A stretch of 14,846 nucleotides of DNA, taken from Clostridiales bacterium (lineage in GTDB: Bacteria > Bacillota > Clostridia > Peptostreptococcales > Anaerovoracaceae). Below are positions 7,501-14,439 of the stretch, piece by piece; the stretch's first letter is position 1; each line of letters begins with the position of its first letter. Below the pieces are notes generated by a model. The model had not been told where the DNA came from. It did not search any database and worked only from the letters and a program-made list of their open reading frames with translations. The stretch is from NCBI GenBank assembly GCA_009778415.1, contig WRJV01000312.1:1-14846 (forward strand), written 5' to 3'. The position numbers were made by a program, and so were the translations under genes.

Positions 7501-7520
7501 CAAAAAGCTTGTTGCTTCAA
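7492..7520 (-). promoter_or_regulatory. Candidate promoter of rdgB-yihY-metG-tatD
   Basis: On the minus strand TTGAAG (7520-7515) is separated by 17 bases from TATCAT (7497-7492). The predicted start near 7485 gives a leader of about 36 bases to the rdgB ATG. Confidence 0.4.
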
Positions 7521-7687
7521 GTATTTGATCGATATTTGAGGCTTTGAGAAATAAACTGAAAAATGATTTTTTTTTGCAAATTATTTCAATCACATCTCGT
7601 ATGTGCTATCATACAAATAACCAAACGGATTAGTTGATTACCATGAATCAATAGACTATGCTTTTATTAAATAACTAGGAGGGGAAA

Positions 7688-9247
7688 ATGAAAAGGATTC
7701 TATGTTTAGGTCTGATCCTCAGCCTGCTGCTAGCCCAAGCCGGCTGTGGCGGTCCAGGCGGGGGCGAGGGCGAGGGCGGAGGCGGAGGCGGAGGCGGAAA
7801 AGCAAGCCGGAGCAATCCCGCAAAAATTGGCGAGACCGTTTCCTACAGCTCAATGAAAGAAAACTCTGACGCTTTTGAAATCGAGCTTACGCTTCTTGAA
7901 GTTTATCGCGGAGGCGGCGCATTGAAGATGGCAAAGCAAGCCGATTCCTACAATGACATACCAAAAGACGGCAAGGAGTACCTATTTGCCAAGTTCAAGG
8001 TGAGCGCTGTAAAATCAAAAAACGACGAGCCTGTCGACGTTCCCTACTTGTTTGACATAGTAAGAGCTGATGGCTCCATGTATGAGGATTCATACGCGTA
8101 CATCTTTGGCCTTTCGGAGTTGTCAACTATGTATGCAGGCGCTTCTCAAGAGGGGTTTATCTGTTTTGAGGTTGACAAGGCTGACGAAGACCTGCTGATT
8201 GTGTTTCCTTTGTACTCGAAGACCCAAGTTTGGTTTTCTGCGGCGCAGACATCAGGCAGCGATGACGACGATGACTACAACCCCCTTGGAGACCCCAATA
8301 GGGTTGGATCCAAAAACAACCCAGCGGAATTAGGCGTCACTGCGAATTTCAACGGAATGGGTTTGTCCAGTTATTGGTCGGCATACAGTGTGGACATCAC
8401 AGTAACGGAAATCAACCGTGGGCAAAGGGCGCTGGATATGGTCACATTGGCAAGCTCGTACAACGACAACCCGCCGTCGGGGAAGGAGTACATGATTGTT
8501 AAAGTGAAGATCGAGGCGATAGATTCAAGGAATGACACCGCTATTGACATCAGTGGCTACGATTTCAGCCTGTTCAATTCAAACGGGATTGAATATCGCG
8601 ACCATGTGTATGTGTCAGGCCTTGAAGACACGGGGTTTTCTAAGATGTATCCAGGCGCAACCCAGGAAGGGTATCTGGTATATTACGTCGATGCAAACGA
8701 TCCCGACCCATGTTTGGTGCTCCACTCTGATTCTGAAGCGCCGGTCTGGATTTCTGTTGCCAAACACAATGCCAGTGCGCTGATTGACCCCAACGCATTG
8801 GGCACCAGAAACAACCCTGTCCCCTTGAACCAAGCGTTCACATGTACTATAGACGACAATAGGAACAGCTATAAAGTCGAACTGAAAATACTGGATCAGG
8901 CGCGAGGTAGCATGTCTGAACAAAAGCAAAAAGAACTGGGGCTGTACCTTTCCGACATCAATCCCGGCAACGAACTGATCGTTATTTATGTTCAGGCATC
9001 AGTAATCGATTCCACAAATGACGCCAAGGTCTCCATTGACGAATACGACTTCGAGCTGGTGAGCAAGCAAGGCGTAAAGTACAAAAAAATACACGCATCC
9101 GGCAACCCGCATAAATTCACGGACATGTACAAGGGCGCCACTCAGGACGGAATCATATTCTTCCAAGTCTCAGCTTCCGACGCAGAACCTCTTGTAGTGT
9201 TTAAGGAATCCTACAGCCAATCAGGTACATGGTTTTCCCTTGATTAG
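7688..9247 (+). CDS. Lipoprotein with three tandem DUF4352/DUF5067-like domains
   Basis: This 519-residue predicted lipoprotein has a signal peptide ending in LAQAGC with the lipidated Cys at residue 20. A Gly/Glu-rich tether at 21-37 follows, then three homologous domains at about 43-186, 210-358 and 375-519, joined by Asp-rich and Asn/Ala-rich linkers. Each domain repeats the same blocks: NP-x-x-[LI]-[GN], an extended strand ending in [EVD]-I-x-[RG] followed by a SYND or LSDI segment, GKEY or GNEL before a hydrophobic strand, a [KR]-ND or TND turn, MY-x-GA-[ST]-Q-[ED]-G, and a final [VT]-W-[FI]-S. This layout fits immunoglobulin-like DUF4352/DUF5067 extracellular domains; function is unknown. 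The start is fixed by AGGAGGGG at 7678-7685 region just before the ATG. A TATCAT at 7607-7612 could be a -10 box but has only a weak -35 partner. The gene converges on the flagellar operon and no clear terminator follows it. Confidence 0.82.
   Translation: MKRILCLGLILSLLLAQAGCGGPGGGEGEGGGGGGGGKASRSNPAKIGETVSYSSMKENSDAFEIELTLLEVYRGGGALKMAKQADSYNDIPKDGKEYLFAKFKVSAVKSKNDEPVDVPYLFDIVRADGSMYEDSYAYIFGLSELSTMYAGASQEGFICFEVDKADEDLLIVFPLYSKTQVWFSAAQTSGSDDDDDYNPLGDPNRVGSKNNPAELGVTANFNGMGLSSYWSAYSVDITVTEINRGQRALDMVTLASSYNDNPPSGKEYMIVKVKIEAIDSRNDTAIDISGYDFSLFNSNGIEYRDHVYVSGLEDTGFSKMYPGATQEGYLVYYVDANDPDPCLVLHSDSEAPVWISVAKHNASALIDPNALGTRNNPVPLNQAFTCTIDDNRNSYKVELKILDQARGSMSEQKQKELGLYLSDINPGNELIVIYVQASVIDSTNDAKVSIDEYDFELVSKQGVKYKKIHASGNPHKFTDMYKGATQDGIIFFQVSASDAEPLVVFKESYSQSGTWFSLD
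7763..7798 (+). repeat. Hexanucleotide repeat coding for the Gly-rich tether
   Basis: Two GGCGAG units (7763-7774) are followed by four perfect GGCGGA units (7775-7798). They encode Gly-Glu and then Gly-Gly pairs just after the lipidated Cys. Changes in unit number would keep the frame and only alter tether length. Confidence 0.75.
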
Positions 9248-9288
9248 CACACCGCAAACCATAACCGCCAGCTGAGTGAAGTGTCCCC

Positions 9289-9301
9289 TGTCAAGTTGAC
9301 A
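9289..9301. repeat. 13-bp perfect palindrome TGTCAAGTTGACA
   Basis: Six-base arms flank a single central base. It covers the stop codon of the minus-strand remnant and is preceded on the plus strand by GTGTCCCC. It resembles a transposon terminal sequence or an operator; no second copy is present in the window. Confidence 0.5.
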
Positions 9302-9515
9302 GACCAAAAAAATAATTCGTAAGATTTTCGTTAATGGCATTGACACGAATTTGCTCCGGTGGTATAGGGGTGAAGATTGGCTTGACCACGTTCCTCTTGA
9401 AGTCGGTAACATCCATACACCATCTTCTGCTGAAGTAAATTTTATTAAGTAGATTGAACCCCTCGAGCAGTTCACGGAGGGCAATGTCTTGTCCTCCGTT
9501 AGCGTTAGGATGGAT
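9291..9515 (-). pseudogene. Unrecognised 74-codon coding remnant in the 300-bp convergent gap
   Basis: Between the lipoprotein stop (9247) and flhB2 (9548) I find no intact gene. On the minus strand one frame is open from just after a TGA at 9518-9516 to a TGA at 9293-9291, giving 74 residues with protein-like composition (for example DIALRELLEGFNLLNKIYFS and, further on, KPIFTPIPPEQIRVNAI). It has no suitable start codon with a ribosome binding site; the first Met is about residue 34. The other minus frame, open from 9541, reads plausibly at its start (MLTDESILTLTEDK) and then degenerates, which suggests a frameshifted gene fragment. The remnant ends inside a palindrome followed by GGGGACAC, reminiscent of a transposase gene running up to the end of an insertion sequence, but I cannot name the family. 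A small functional protein is not excluded. Confidence 0.4.
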
Positions 9516-9547
9516 TCATCAGTCAACATGTAAGCTGGCAAACGGAA

Positions 9548-9823
9548 TCAGCTTTTAGGCAGGTAGTTCAGGAAATAGACGTAGATGTCCACCACCACTT
9601 GGTACAGCTCGTTTGGCACTTCAGTACCAAGGTCCAGCTGCGACAGGATTGTAGAAAGGGAGCTGTCTTCAAAGACAGGCACGTTGTTTTCAGACGCCAC
9701 CTCAATGATTTTTTCGGCCATGTAGCCGGCGCCGGAAGCTACGACAACAGGTGCCATGTTGCTGTATTCGTCATATTTGAGGGCTACCGCAGTCCTTTTG
9801 TTTTTGTGGTCAGACGATGACAT
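9548..9823 (-). CDS. flhB2: FlhB2 / YlqH: free-standing FlhB C-terminal-like protein
   Basis: This 91-residue cytoplasmic protein corresponds to the FlhB/YscU C-terminal domain alone. TAVALKYDEYSNMAPVVVAS aligns with YAVALRYDIDRDMAPVLVAK of the FlhB encoded three genes earlier, and the following helix pair, with a conserved NVPVFED turn and an L-D-LG-x-E-[VI] block, matches as well. The NPxH autocleavage motif is replaced by NKRT, so it should not self-cleave. In characterised bacteria such proteins (FhlB, YlqH) can partly stand in for the cleaved FlhB fragment and are thought to act in export specificity; that role is inferred here. Its ATG lies inside the preceding gene (14-base overlap) behind a strong AAAGGAGG at 9841-9834. 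It is the last gene of the flagellar operon. Confidence 0.85.
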   Translation of the reverse strand: MSSSDHKNKRTAVALKYDEYSNMAPVVVASGAGYMAEKIIEVASENNVPVFEDSSLSTILSQLDLGTEVPNELYQVVVDIYVYFLNYLPKS

Positions 9824-11225
9824 TTACTGCGTTCCTCCTTTCGTATATTTTGGGGAACACTTCCGATATGCTCTTTGGCGTGTCAACCTTGGCGAGGAAC
9901 AGCGACCTGAACGTCATGCCGCTTTTGGCCATTATCCCCACCATGGCGTCTTTCATCTCGATTTCCCGGTCCTTGTATTTTTCCGGGTAGTAGAGCTCCA
10001 TGTCGACTTTTTTGTCCTGCGCCAGTATGACGGTTTCAAAGAACCCCACGTCTCGTATGTCGAATTTCACCAGCAGCTTCACCGCCCTGCCGTCTTCCTC
10101 GCCTTCTGCTGTTTTTTCCGCATTGGGGTCGACCCAAAGCTCCGAAAAGAACATCCCGCCGTTCACGTTTGCGGGCAGCATGAAATGCAGCAGCGGCATG
10201 TACACGCTCTCGTTGATCAGTATTGAAGACACCATGTTCTGAAACACCGCCTTGCTCTGGAGCCCCGCGTCTCCGCTCATCCCTTTCATTATAATCGTGA
10301 TCAGCTTGTCAACCAAGCTGTTGCCCTCGTTTTGGCCCGCCCTGGCAAGGCGCAGCGCCATCTCGTCCACGCCGGCGCCTTTCATGGCTTTGCTGAGCTC
10401 GCTGTACGACGCAAGCTCCCTCAGCGCCTGCATGTACGATTCCTTCGTGCCAGCCTCGTACCTAGCTATGTTCAGCGTAAGCACCGCTATCAGGTTCCTT
10501 ACGGCGCCTAGGTCTTTTGTCATGGCAACGTACTTGGCGAGGAAAGGCATGACTTCGTTTTTCAGCACTGTAAGGTTCTGCGGGTTGTTCCCCATCATGT
10601 CCCTAGAGGACAGCTTCTCTATCATTTCTGTCAGTTTGCCGGCGGCTTGTGCCGGCAATGCAGAAGCGATGTTCCTCAAGTTTGCGACAATGTTTCTGTG
10701 GATGTGCCCGCTGGACGTCAAGCTGTCGTATTTCCGGAGGAAATCTAAAACTGCCACTTTCAAGTCGTATGGCACGTTGGAATTGACCAGCTCCCTGAGC
10801 GCGTCAAAGAACTGCCCAGAAAACTTCAGGTTCTGGCCCTGCTGCCCTTGAAGCATTTCAAGGAGCTGCGTCTCGTCCATCTTGATCAGCTCCATGAATT
10901 TTGAAATCTCCCGAGTGAAGTTTTCCCCTATCCCTGAATTGACAAGGTTGCCCATCTTTGAAAAGAACAGTTCCGTGTATGTCTGCGACAGCGTGGGGGT
11001 GTCTTTCAGCGCAGCTAGGAATTTGTCGAAATTTGAATCCATGTTGAGCGGGTACTGGTTCGCCTGCCTGTCCTGATAGACCGTCTGGTCCTGCGCTTTT
11101 ATTACCCGTGTAGGGTCGACGACCTGATGAACCTGGCTCAAAGGCTCGCCCGCCGTCTGTGGCCTTATCCTGTTTACGTTTTCCTGCCCGGTTGCGGGCG
11201 GTGTTACATTCAATACGTTTGCCAT
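9810..11225 (-). CDS. FliK-like (YlqG-type) putative flagellar hook-length control protein
   Basis: This 471-residue protein has no signal peptide or membrane segment. The N-terminal 60 residues are polar and Gln/Pro-rich, as expected of an exported, disordered head. Residues about 65-335 are largely alpha-helical. The C-terminal part (about 336-445) resembles the FliK C-terminal domain: an SELWVDP segment, then two strands (VKLLVKFDI and FFETVILAQDKKVDMELY), then a helix and the GMTFRSLFL block. FliK measures hook length and triggers FlhB to switch substrates; the position directly between flhB and the FlhB-like gene supports a role of this kind, but sequence similarity is only moderate. It starts nine bases after the flhB stop, with AGGGG overlapping that stop, and its end overlaps flhB2 by 14 bases. 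Its neighbours and order match the ylqG-ylqH pair of Bacillus, which there lies away from the flagellar operon. Confidence 0.65.
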   Translation of the reverse strand: MANVLNVTPPATGQENVNRIRPQTAGEPLSQVHQVVDPTRVIKAQDQTVYQDRQANQYPLNMDSNFDKFLAALKDTPTLSQTYTELFFSKMGNLVNSGIGENFTREISKFMELIKMDETQLLEMLQGQQGQNLKFSGQFFDALRELVNSNVPYDLKVAVLDFLRKYDSLTSSGHIHRNIVANLRNIASALPAQAAGKLTEMIEKLSSRDMMGNNPQNLTVLKNEVMPFLAKYVAMTKDLGAVRNLIAVLTLNIARYEAGTKESYMQALRELASYSELSKAMKGAGVDEMALRLARAGQNEGNSLVDKLITIIMKGMSGDAGLQSKAVFQNMVSSILINESVYMPLLHFMLPANVNGGMFFSELWVDPNAEKTAEGEEDGRAVKLLVKFDIRDVGFFETVILAQDKKVDMELYYPEKYKDREIEMKDAMVGIMAKSGMTFRSLFLAKVDTPKSISEVFPKIYERRNAVNVIV

Positions 11226-11234
11226 AGCGTACCC

Positions 11235-12305
11235 CTATATTTTCTTGTTGTTCATCCTGTACAGCAGCGCAAGTATTTCTGCCACCGTGTCGTAAAATTC
11301 CGCGCTTATTTCCCTGTTCAAGTCCACCGAATCGTAGAGCGCCCGCGCAAGGGGCTTGTTCTCAGTAATGAATATGTTGTGTTCTTCGGCTATGCGTATT
11401 ATCCTCAGCGCCATTTCGTCCTGCCCTTTGGCAACCAGGACGGGTGCCATGTCCCTGTCAATGTCGTACCTTAAGGCTACGGCGTAGTGGCTTGGGTTCT
11501 TTATGATTACGTCAGCTGTCGGCACGGCCTGCATCATTCGGGACATCGCAAATTTCATCTGCACGTCCCGTATCCTCCTCTTTACCTGCGGGTCGCCCTC
11601 TAGCTGCTTGTACTCTTCCTTCACTTCGTGCTTGGACATCTTGATCCTGCGCTCGTAATCCCACCGCTGATAGACAAAGTCCAGCGCCGCCACGCACACG
11701 AAGACGATGCATATCTGCACCACCAGCGATATTACTGAGTTCAATATATATGTCGTCGATTGTTCTAGATTCATAAACAGAGTTTTTGAAAGCGGCGCAG
11801 ACCTGCCGAGCAAAAATCTGTAGACGATGACTACCAGGATGGTTATCTTCAGCAGCCCTTTGAACAGTTCCACAAAGCTCCTTAGCGAAAACATGCGCTT
11901 GAAGCCCTCAATCGGGCTTATCCTGCTGAACTTGGGCTTTAAGGCTTCTTGCGAGAACAGGAACCTCGTTTGGGCGCCCGTTGCCACTACGCTCACCAGC
12001 ACCGACAAAAAAAGCAATGGCAGGGCCACAACGCAGACCGCCAGGGCAGCCTCTACGTAAATGTTGCTGACCAGCGTAATGGAAAGGCTGTCGTTCGTCC
12101 CTGCGTAATCGATGAACCTGGCAAGAAACGAATGCATGCGTTCGTACATGGTCGGGAACCACAGCCTTATCGCGAAAAACATCGCCAAAATAGAGGCAAC
12201 CGTCACGATGTCCCTGCTCGAAAACACGTTGCCCTTTTTCCGTTCGTCTTTTCTCTTTTTAGGGGTTGCTTTTTCGGTTTTTTCACCGGTTCCGCCGTCT
12301 GCCAT
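11235..12305 (-). CDS. flhB: Flagellar biosynthesis protein FlhB (export switch)
   Basis: This 356-residue membrane protein of the flagellar type III export gate controls the switch from rod/hook to filament substrates. The N-terminus has the Lys-rich EKTEKATPKKRKDERKKGNV signature (about 8-27). Four transmembrane segments follow at about 34-50, 84-110, 150-166 and 187-211, then a charged cytoplasmic linker (MSKHEVKEEYKQLEGDP, 223-239) and the autocleaved C-terminal domain. The cleavage motif at 270-273 is NPSH (codons AAC CCA AGC CAC) instead of the usual NPTH. Asn270 and Pro271, between which the chain breaks, are kept. The ATG is preceded by a very G-rich ribosome binding site with seven consecutive G. 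fliR ends 32 bases upstream and the FliK-like gene starts nine bases downstream. The usual Bacillus follower, flhA, is absent here. Confidence 0.96.
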   Translation of the reverse strand: MADGGTGEKTEKATPKKRKDERKKGNVFSSRDIVTVASILAMFFAIRLWFPTMYERMHSFLARFIDYAGTNDSLSITLVSNIYVEAALAVCVVALPLLFLSVLVSVVATGAQTRFLFSQEALKPKFSRISPIEGFKRMFSLRSFVELFKGLLKITILVVIVYRFLLGRSAPLSKTLFMNLEQSTTYILNSVISLVVQICIVFVCVAALDFVYQRWDYERRIKMSKHEVKEEYKQLEGDPQVKRRIRDVQMKFAMSRMMQAVPTADVIIKNPSHYAVALRYDIDRDMAPVLVAKGQDEMALRIIRIAEEHNIFITENKPLARALYDSVDLNREISAEFYDTVAEILALLYRMNNKKI

Positions 12306-12337
12306 GTCCCCCCCTTCCGTTGCCGCTTTCGCCCGGC

Positions 12338-13111
12338 TTAGCTTCCTATAAGGAGCATTACCTCCCCCATCGTTTTGAACAAACTGCCTATCGCCTGCTC
12401 TATAAAATTGCTCAGGGGCGTGAAAATCGCCGCCAGCATGACAAGCCCTGTTAAAATCTTCACCTGAAGGTTGACTACGAATACGTTGATCTGTGGGATG
12501 GTCTTCATCAGTATCCCGACGCCCATCTCAAGCAAAAACTCCATGCCAAGAATCGGCATCGCCATCTTAATGCCCAAAGTCGTGCATTGGCAAAAGGTGT
12601 CCAGGATTTTCGAGGACACAGCCGGGTTTGAAAACAGTACCTGCCCGTATGGGATCAGCTCCGCTGAGTTGATAAACATATGTATAAGCGTGAGGTGGCC
12701 GTTGAGCCCGAAAAACATGAAAACGAACATCAAGTTGAAAAACGTGGCGTTGACGGACATCTGCACACCGCTCTGAGGGTCGTAAAGCCTCGACATGGAA
12801 AGGCCCATCTGCAGGTCGATGAATTCCCCCCCCAGCAGCACCACGTACACGAAAAGCGAGACGACAGTACCCATGGCGAAGCCAACGAACAGCTCTTTGG
12901 CGAAAATGATGAACGTTTCGATGAACACAGAGCCGCTAAGGGCGACCGATACGTCGGAATAGGTGAAAACCATCACTGTCAGCGCCAGCGTAAACCCAAT
13001 CTGGAACATGACCGGGAAGTTCCTCCTGCCGAATATCGGATTGAATAAAATGCAGCCGGTCATCCGCATGAACACACATGCCAGCCCGGTCATCTGAGTC
13101 GCGTCGAGCAT
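12338..13111 (-). CDS. fliR: Flagellar biosynthetic protein FliR
   Basis: This 257-residue multi-spanning protein belongs to the FliP5-FliQ4-FliR1 export gate complex. It shows the family's alternation of hydrophobic helices and conserved landmarks: R(16)MTGCILFNPIFGRRNFP near the N-terminus, the ELFVGFAMG segment at about 73-81, GGEFIDLQMGLSMSRLYDPQSG at about 94-115 and the GLNGH segment near 134. The length is normal. It starts seven bases after the fliQ stop; its ribosome binding site (GGTAGG) overlaps that stop and is weak, so coupling to fliQ is likely. It is not fused to FlhB, unlike in some Clostridium species. Confidence 0.95.
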   Translation of the reverse strand: MLDATQMTGLACVFMRMTGCILFNPIFGRRNFPVMFQIGFTLALTVMVFTYSDVSVALSGSVFIETFIIFAKELFVGFAMGTVVSLFVYVVLLGGEFIDLQMGLSMSRLYDPQSGVQMSVNATFFNLMFVFMFFGLNGHLTLIHMFINSAELIPYGQVLFSNPAVSSKILDTFCQCTTLGIKMAMPILGMEFLLEMGVGILMKTIPQINVFVVNLQVKILTGLVMLAAIFTPLSNFIEQAIGSLFKTMGEVMLLIGS

Positions 13112-13118
13112 TTCTCGC

Positions 13119-13379
13119 CTACCTTACCATAACATCGAAAATCCTCATCAGAAAGTCCATCAGCGTGTTCAGCATCCAAGGCCCTGCCGCCAACAGTATC
13201 AGCCCTATCAGCAGCAGCTTCGGTACAAATGTTATCGTCTGTTCGTGTATCTGAGTTGCTGCCTGCAGTATGGCTATCAAAAGCCCCACCGCCATGCTGA
13301 TCAGGAGCAGCGGCGCAGCCAGCTTGATCGCTATGGAAATCGCTTGGTTCATAATCTCCAGCGTTTCGGTCGACATCAT
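13119..13379 (-). CDS. fliQ: Flagellar biosynthetic protein FliQ
   Basis: This 86-residue export gate subunit has two transmembrane helices (about 15-38 and 49-72) joined by the conserved loop ATQIHEQTITFVPKLL, which matches the family Q-x-x-x-Q-I-x-[ED]-x-T-x-x-F-x-PK signature. Two ATG codons are adjacent; the first is preferred on spacing from AGGGG ten bases upstream. It follows fliP by 16 bases. Confidence 0.95.
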   Translation of the reverse strand: MMSTETLEIMNQAISIAIKLAAPLLLISMAVGLLIAILQAATQIHEQTITFVPKLLLIGLILLAAGPWMLNTLMDFLMRIFDVMVR

Positions 13380-13395
13380 CGCCCATCAGCCCCTT

Positions 13396-14061
13396 TCAGT
13401 TGAAGCTCTTCACAATTGTCATGAACAGCAGGTCCCACCCGTTCACTACCACGAACAAAAGTATCTTGAAGGGGAGGGATATCATGACAGGAGGCAGCAT
13501 GATCATGCCCATGGACATGAGCGTGCTCGCCACAATTACGTCGATGACCAAAAATGGGATGTACAGCAAAAACCCCATGATAAACGCGCGGGCCAGCTCG
13601 CTCGCCATAAAGGACGGAATCACAATGCGGAGGGGCAGCTCAAGCAGGCCTTCGTGGGTTTCCGGCGGCGGAATTTCCGCGAATTCCAAAAACAGGTTCA
13701 GCGAATCCGCTTTCGTCTGCTTAAGCATGAATTCCTTGACCGGAACCTGCGCAGCCGCAAGCGCTTCCTCCTGCGTAATCAGCTGAGCCTTGTATGGTTG
13801 ATAGGCGTCTTGGTTTATATCGTCGATGACAGGGCCCATTATGAAGATTGACAGGAATATCGCTATGCTGATGAGCACCATGTTTGGCGGCGTCTGCTGC
13901 AAGCCCAGGGCATTCCTGAAGATGGAAAGGACGATGATTATCCTTGTGAACGAAGTCACCATGATGAGCAGGGAAGGGATCAGCGAAATCATCGTGAGCA
14001 GCAATATGATTTCAAGGGTCGTCACGTCTCCGCCGTTTATGTTTATAAGCGCGTCGTTCAT
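13396..14061 (-). CDS. fliP: Flagellar biosynthetic protein FliP
   Basis: This 221-residue core subunit of the export gate forms the pentameric channel with FliQ and FliR. Signatures are SFTRIIIVLSIFRNALGLQQ and TPPN at about 37-60, the periplasmic loop with PVKEFMLKQTK at about 106-116, and near the C-terminus ELARAFIMGFLLYIPFLVID followed by VASTLMSMGMIMLPPVMISL and PFKILLFVVVNGW. There is no cleavable signal peptide; the start at 14061 has AAAGGGG ten bases upstream, and the 221-residue length is like the Bacillus protein. The gap to fliO is 22 bases. Confidence 0.97.
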   Translation of the reverse strand: MNDALININGGDVTTLEIILLLTMISLIPSLLIMVTSFTRIIIVLSIFRNALGLQQTPPNMVLISIAIFLSIFIMGPVIDDINQDAYQPYKAQLITQEEALAAAQVPVKEFMLKQTKADSLNLFLEFAEIPPPETHEGLLELPLRIVIPSFMASELARAFIMGFLLYIPFLVIDVIVASTLMSMGMIMLPPVMISLPFKILLFVVVNGWDLLFMTIVKSFN

Positions 14062-14083
14062 TAAAATATCACCCCTTTGCGTG

Positions 14084-14425
14084 TTAGCGCTCTTTTTTCG
14101 ACAGGACCCCTTTTAAGGCGCTTTTAAAAGCGCCGTTTTCAGGATGTTTTTCAGAATATGAACTGCAAAACAAGTCTTTGTCGTCGATTTCCGTTAAAAT
14201 CTGAATGGATTGCGCCGACGAACCTATCAAATAATACTTTTCTCCGATCATCGCAATCAAAAGCAGCCTGTCCTGTCCGAGAACAACCCTGTCGATGACC
14301 TTTATGTACTTGGACTTGCTGATTTTGGCTGCGCCTACGGCTAGATAGCGGCTGAACAGGTAGCTCAAGTACAGTACAGCCCCTACCGCGAAAAGCGCTG
14401 CTATCAAAGGAATTATGCCATTCAA
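14084..14425 (-). CDS. fliO: Flagellar protein FliO (FliO/FliZ family)
   Basis: This 113-residue single-pass membrane protein helps FliP assemble. One transmembrane helix spans about residues 4-24, followed by a basic cytoplasmic segment and the FliO-domain pattern YIKVIDRVVLGQDRLLLIAM and EKYYLIGSSAQSIQIL at 40-77. The C-terminal 35 residues are polar and Lys-rich. The start codon is TTG at 14425, chosen because GGGAGAGG stands six bases upstream and the nearby ATG at 14421 is out of frame and closed at once. It sits between fliN/fliY and fliP with a 14-base gap to the former. Confidence 0.88.
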   Translation of the reverse strand: MNGIIPLIAALFAVGAVLYLSYLFSRYLAVGAAKISKSKYIKVIDRVVLGQDRLLLIAMIGEKYYLIGSSAQSIQILTEIDDKDLFCSSYSEKHPENGAFKSALKGVLSKKER

Positions 14426-14439
14426 AATATACCTCTCCC

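Noticed and set aside
9229..9262. Inverted repeat ATGGTTT/AAACCAT around the end of the three-domain lipoprotein gene as a terminator
   Set aside because: The loop of about 20 bases is large, the stem is AT-rich and no U-tract follows.
9756..13048. Long plus-strand frames opposite the flagellar genes
   Set aside because: They mirror the codon structure of clearly recognisable minus-strand genes and show no ribosome binding sites or family motifs.
13396..14061. FliP appears to lack the N-terminal signal peptide known from enteric bacteria
   Set aside because: The ribosome binding site fixes the start, and Bacillus FliP has the same length and also lacks a cleavable signal, so this is normal for the phylum.
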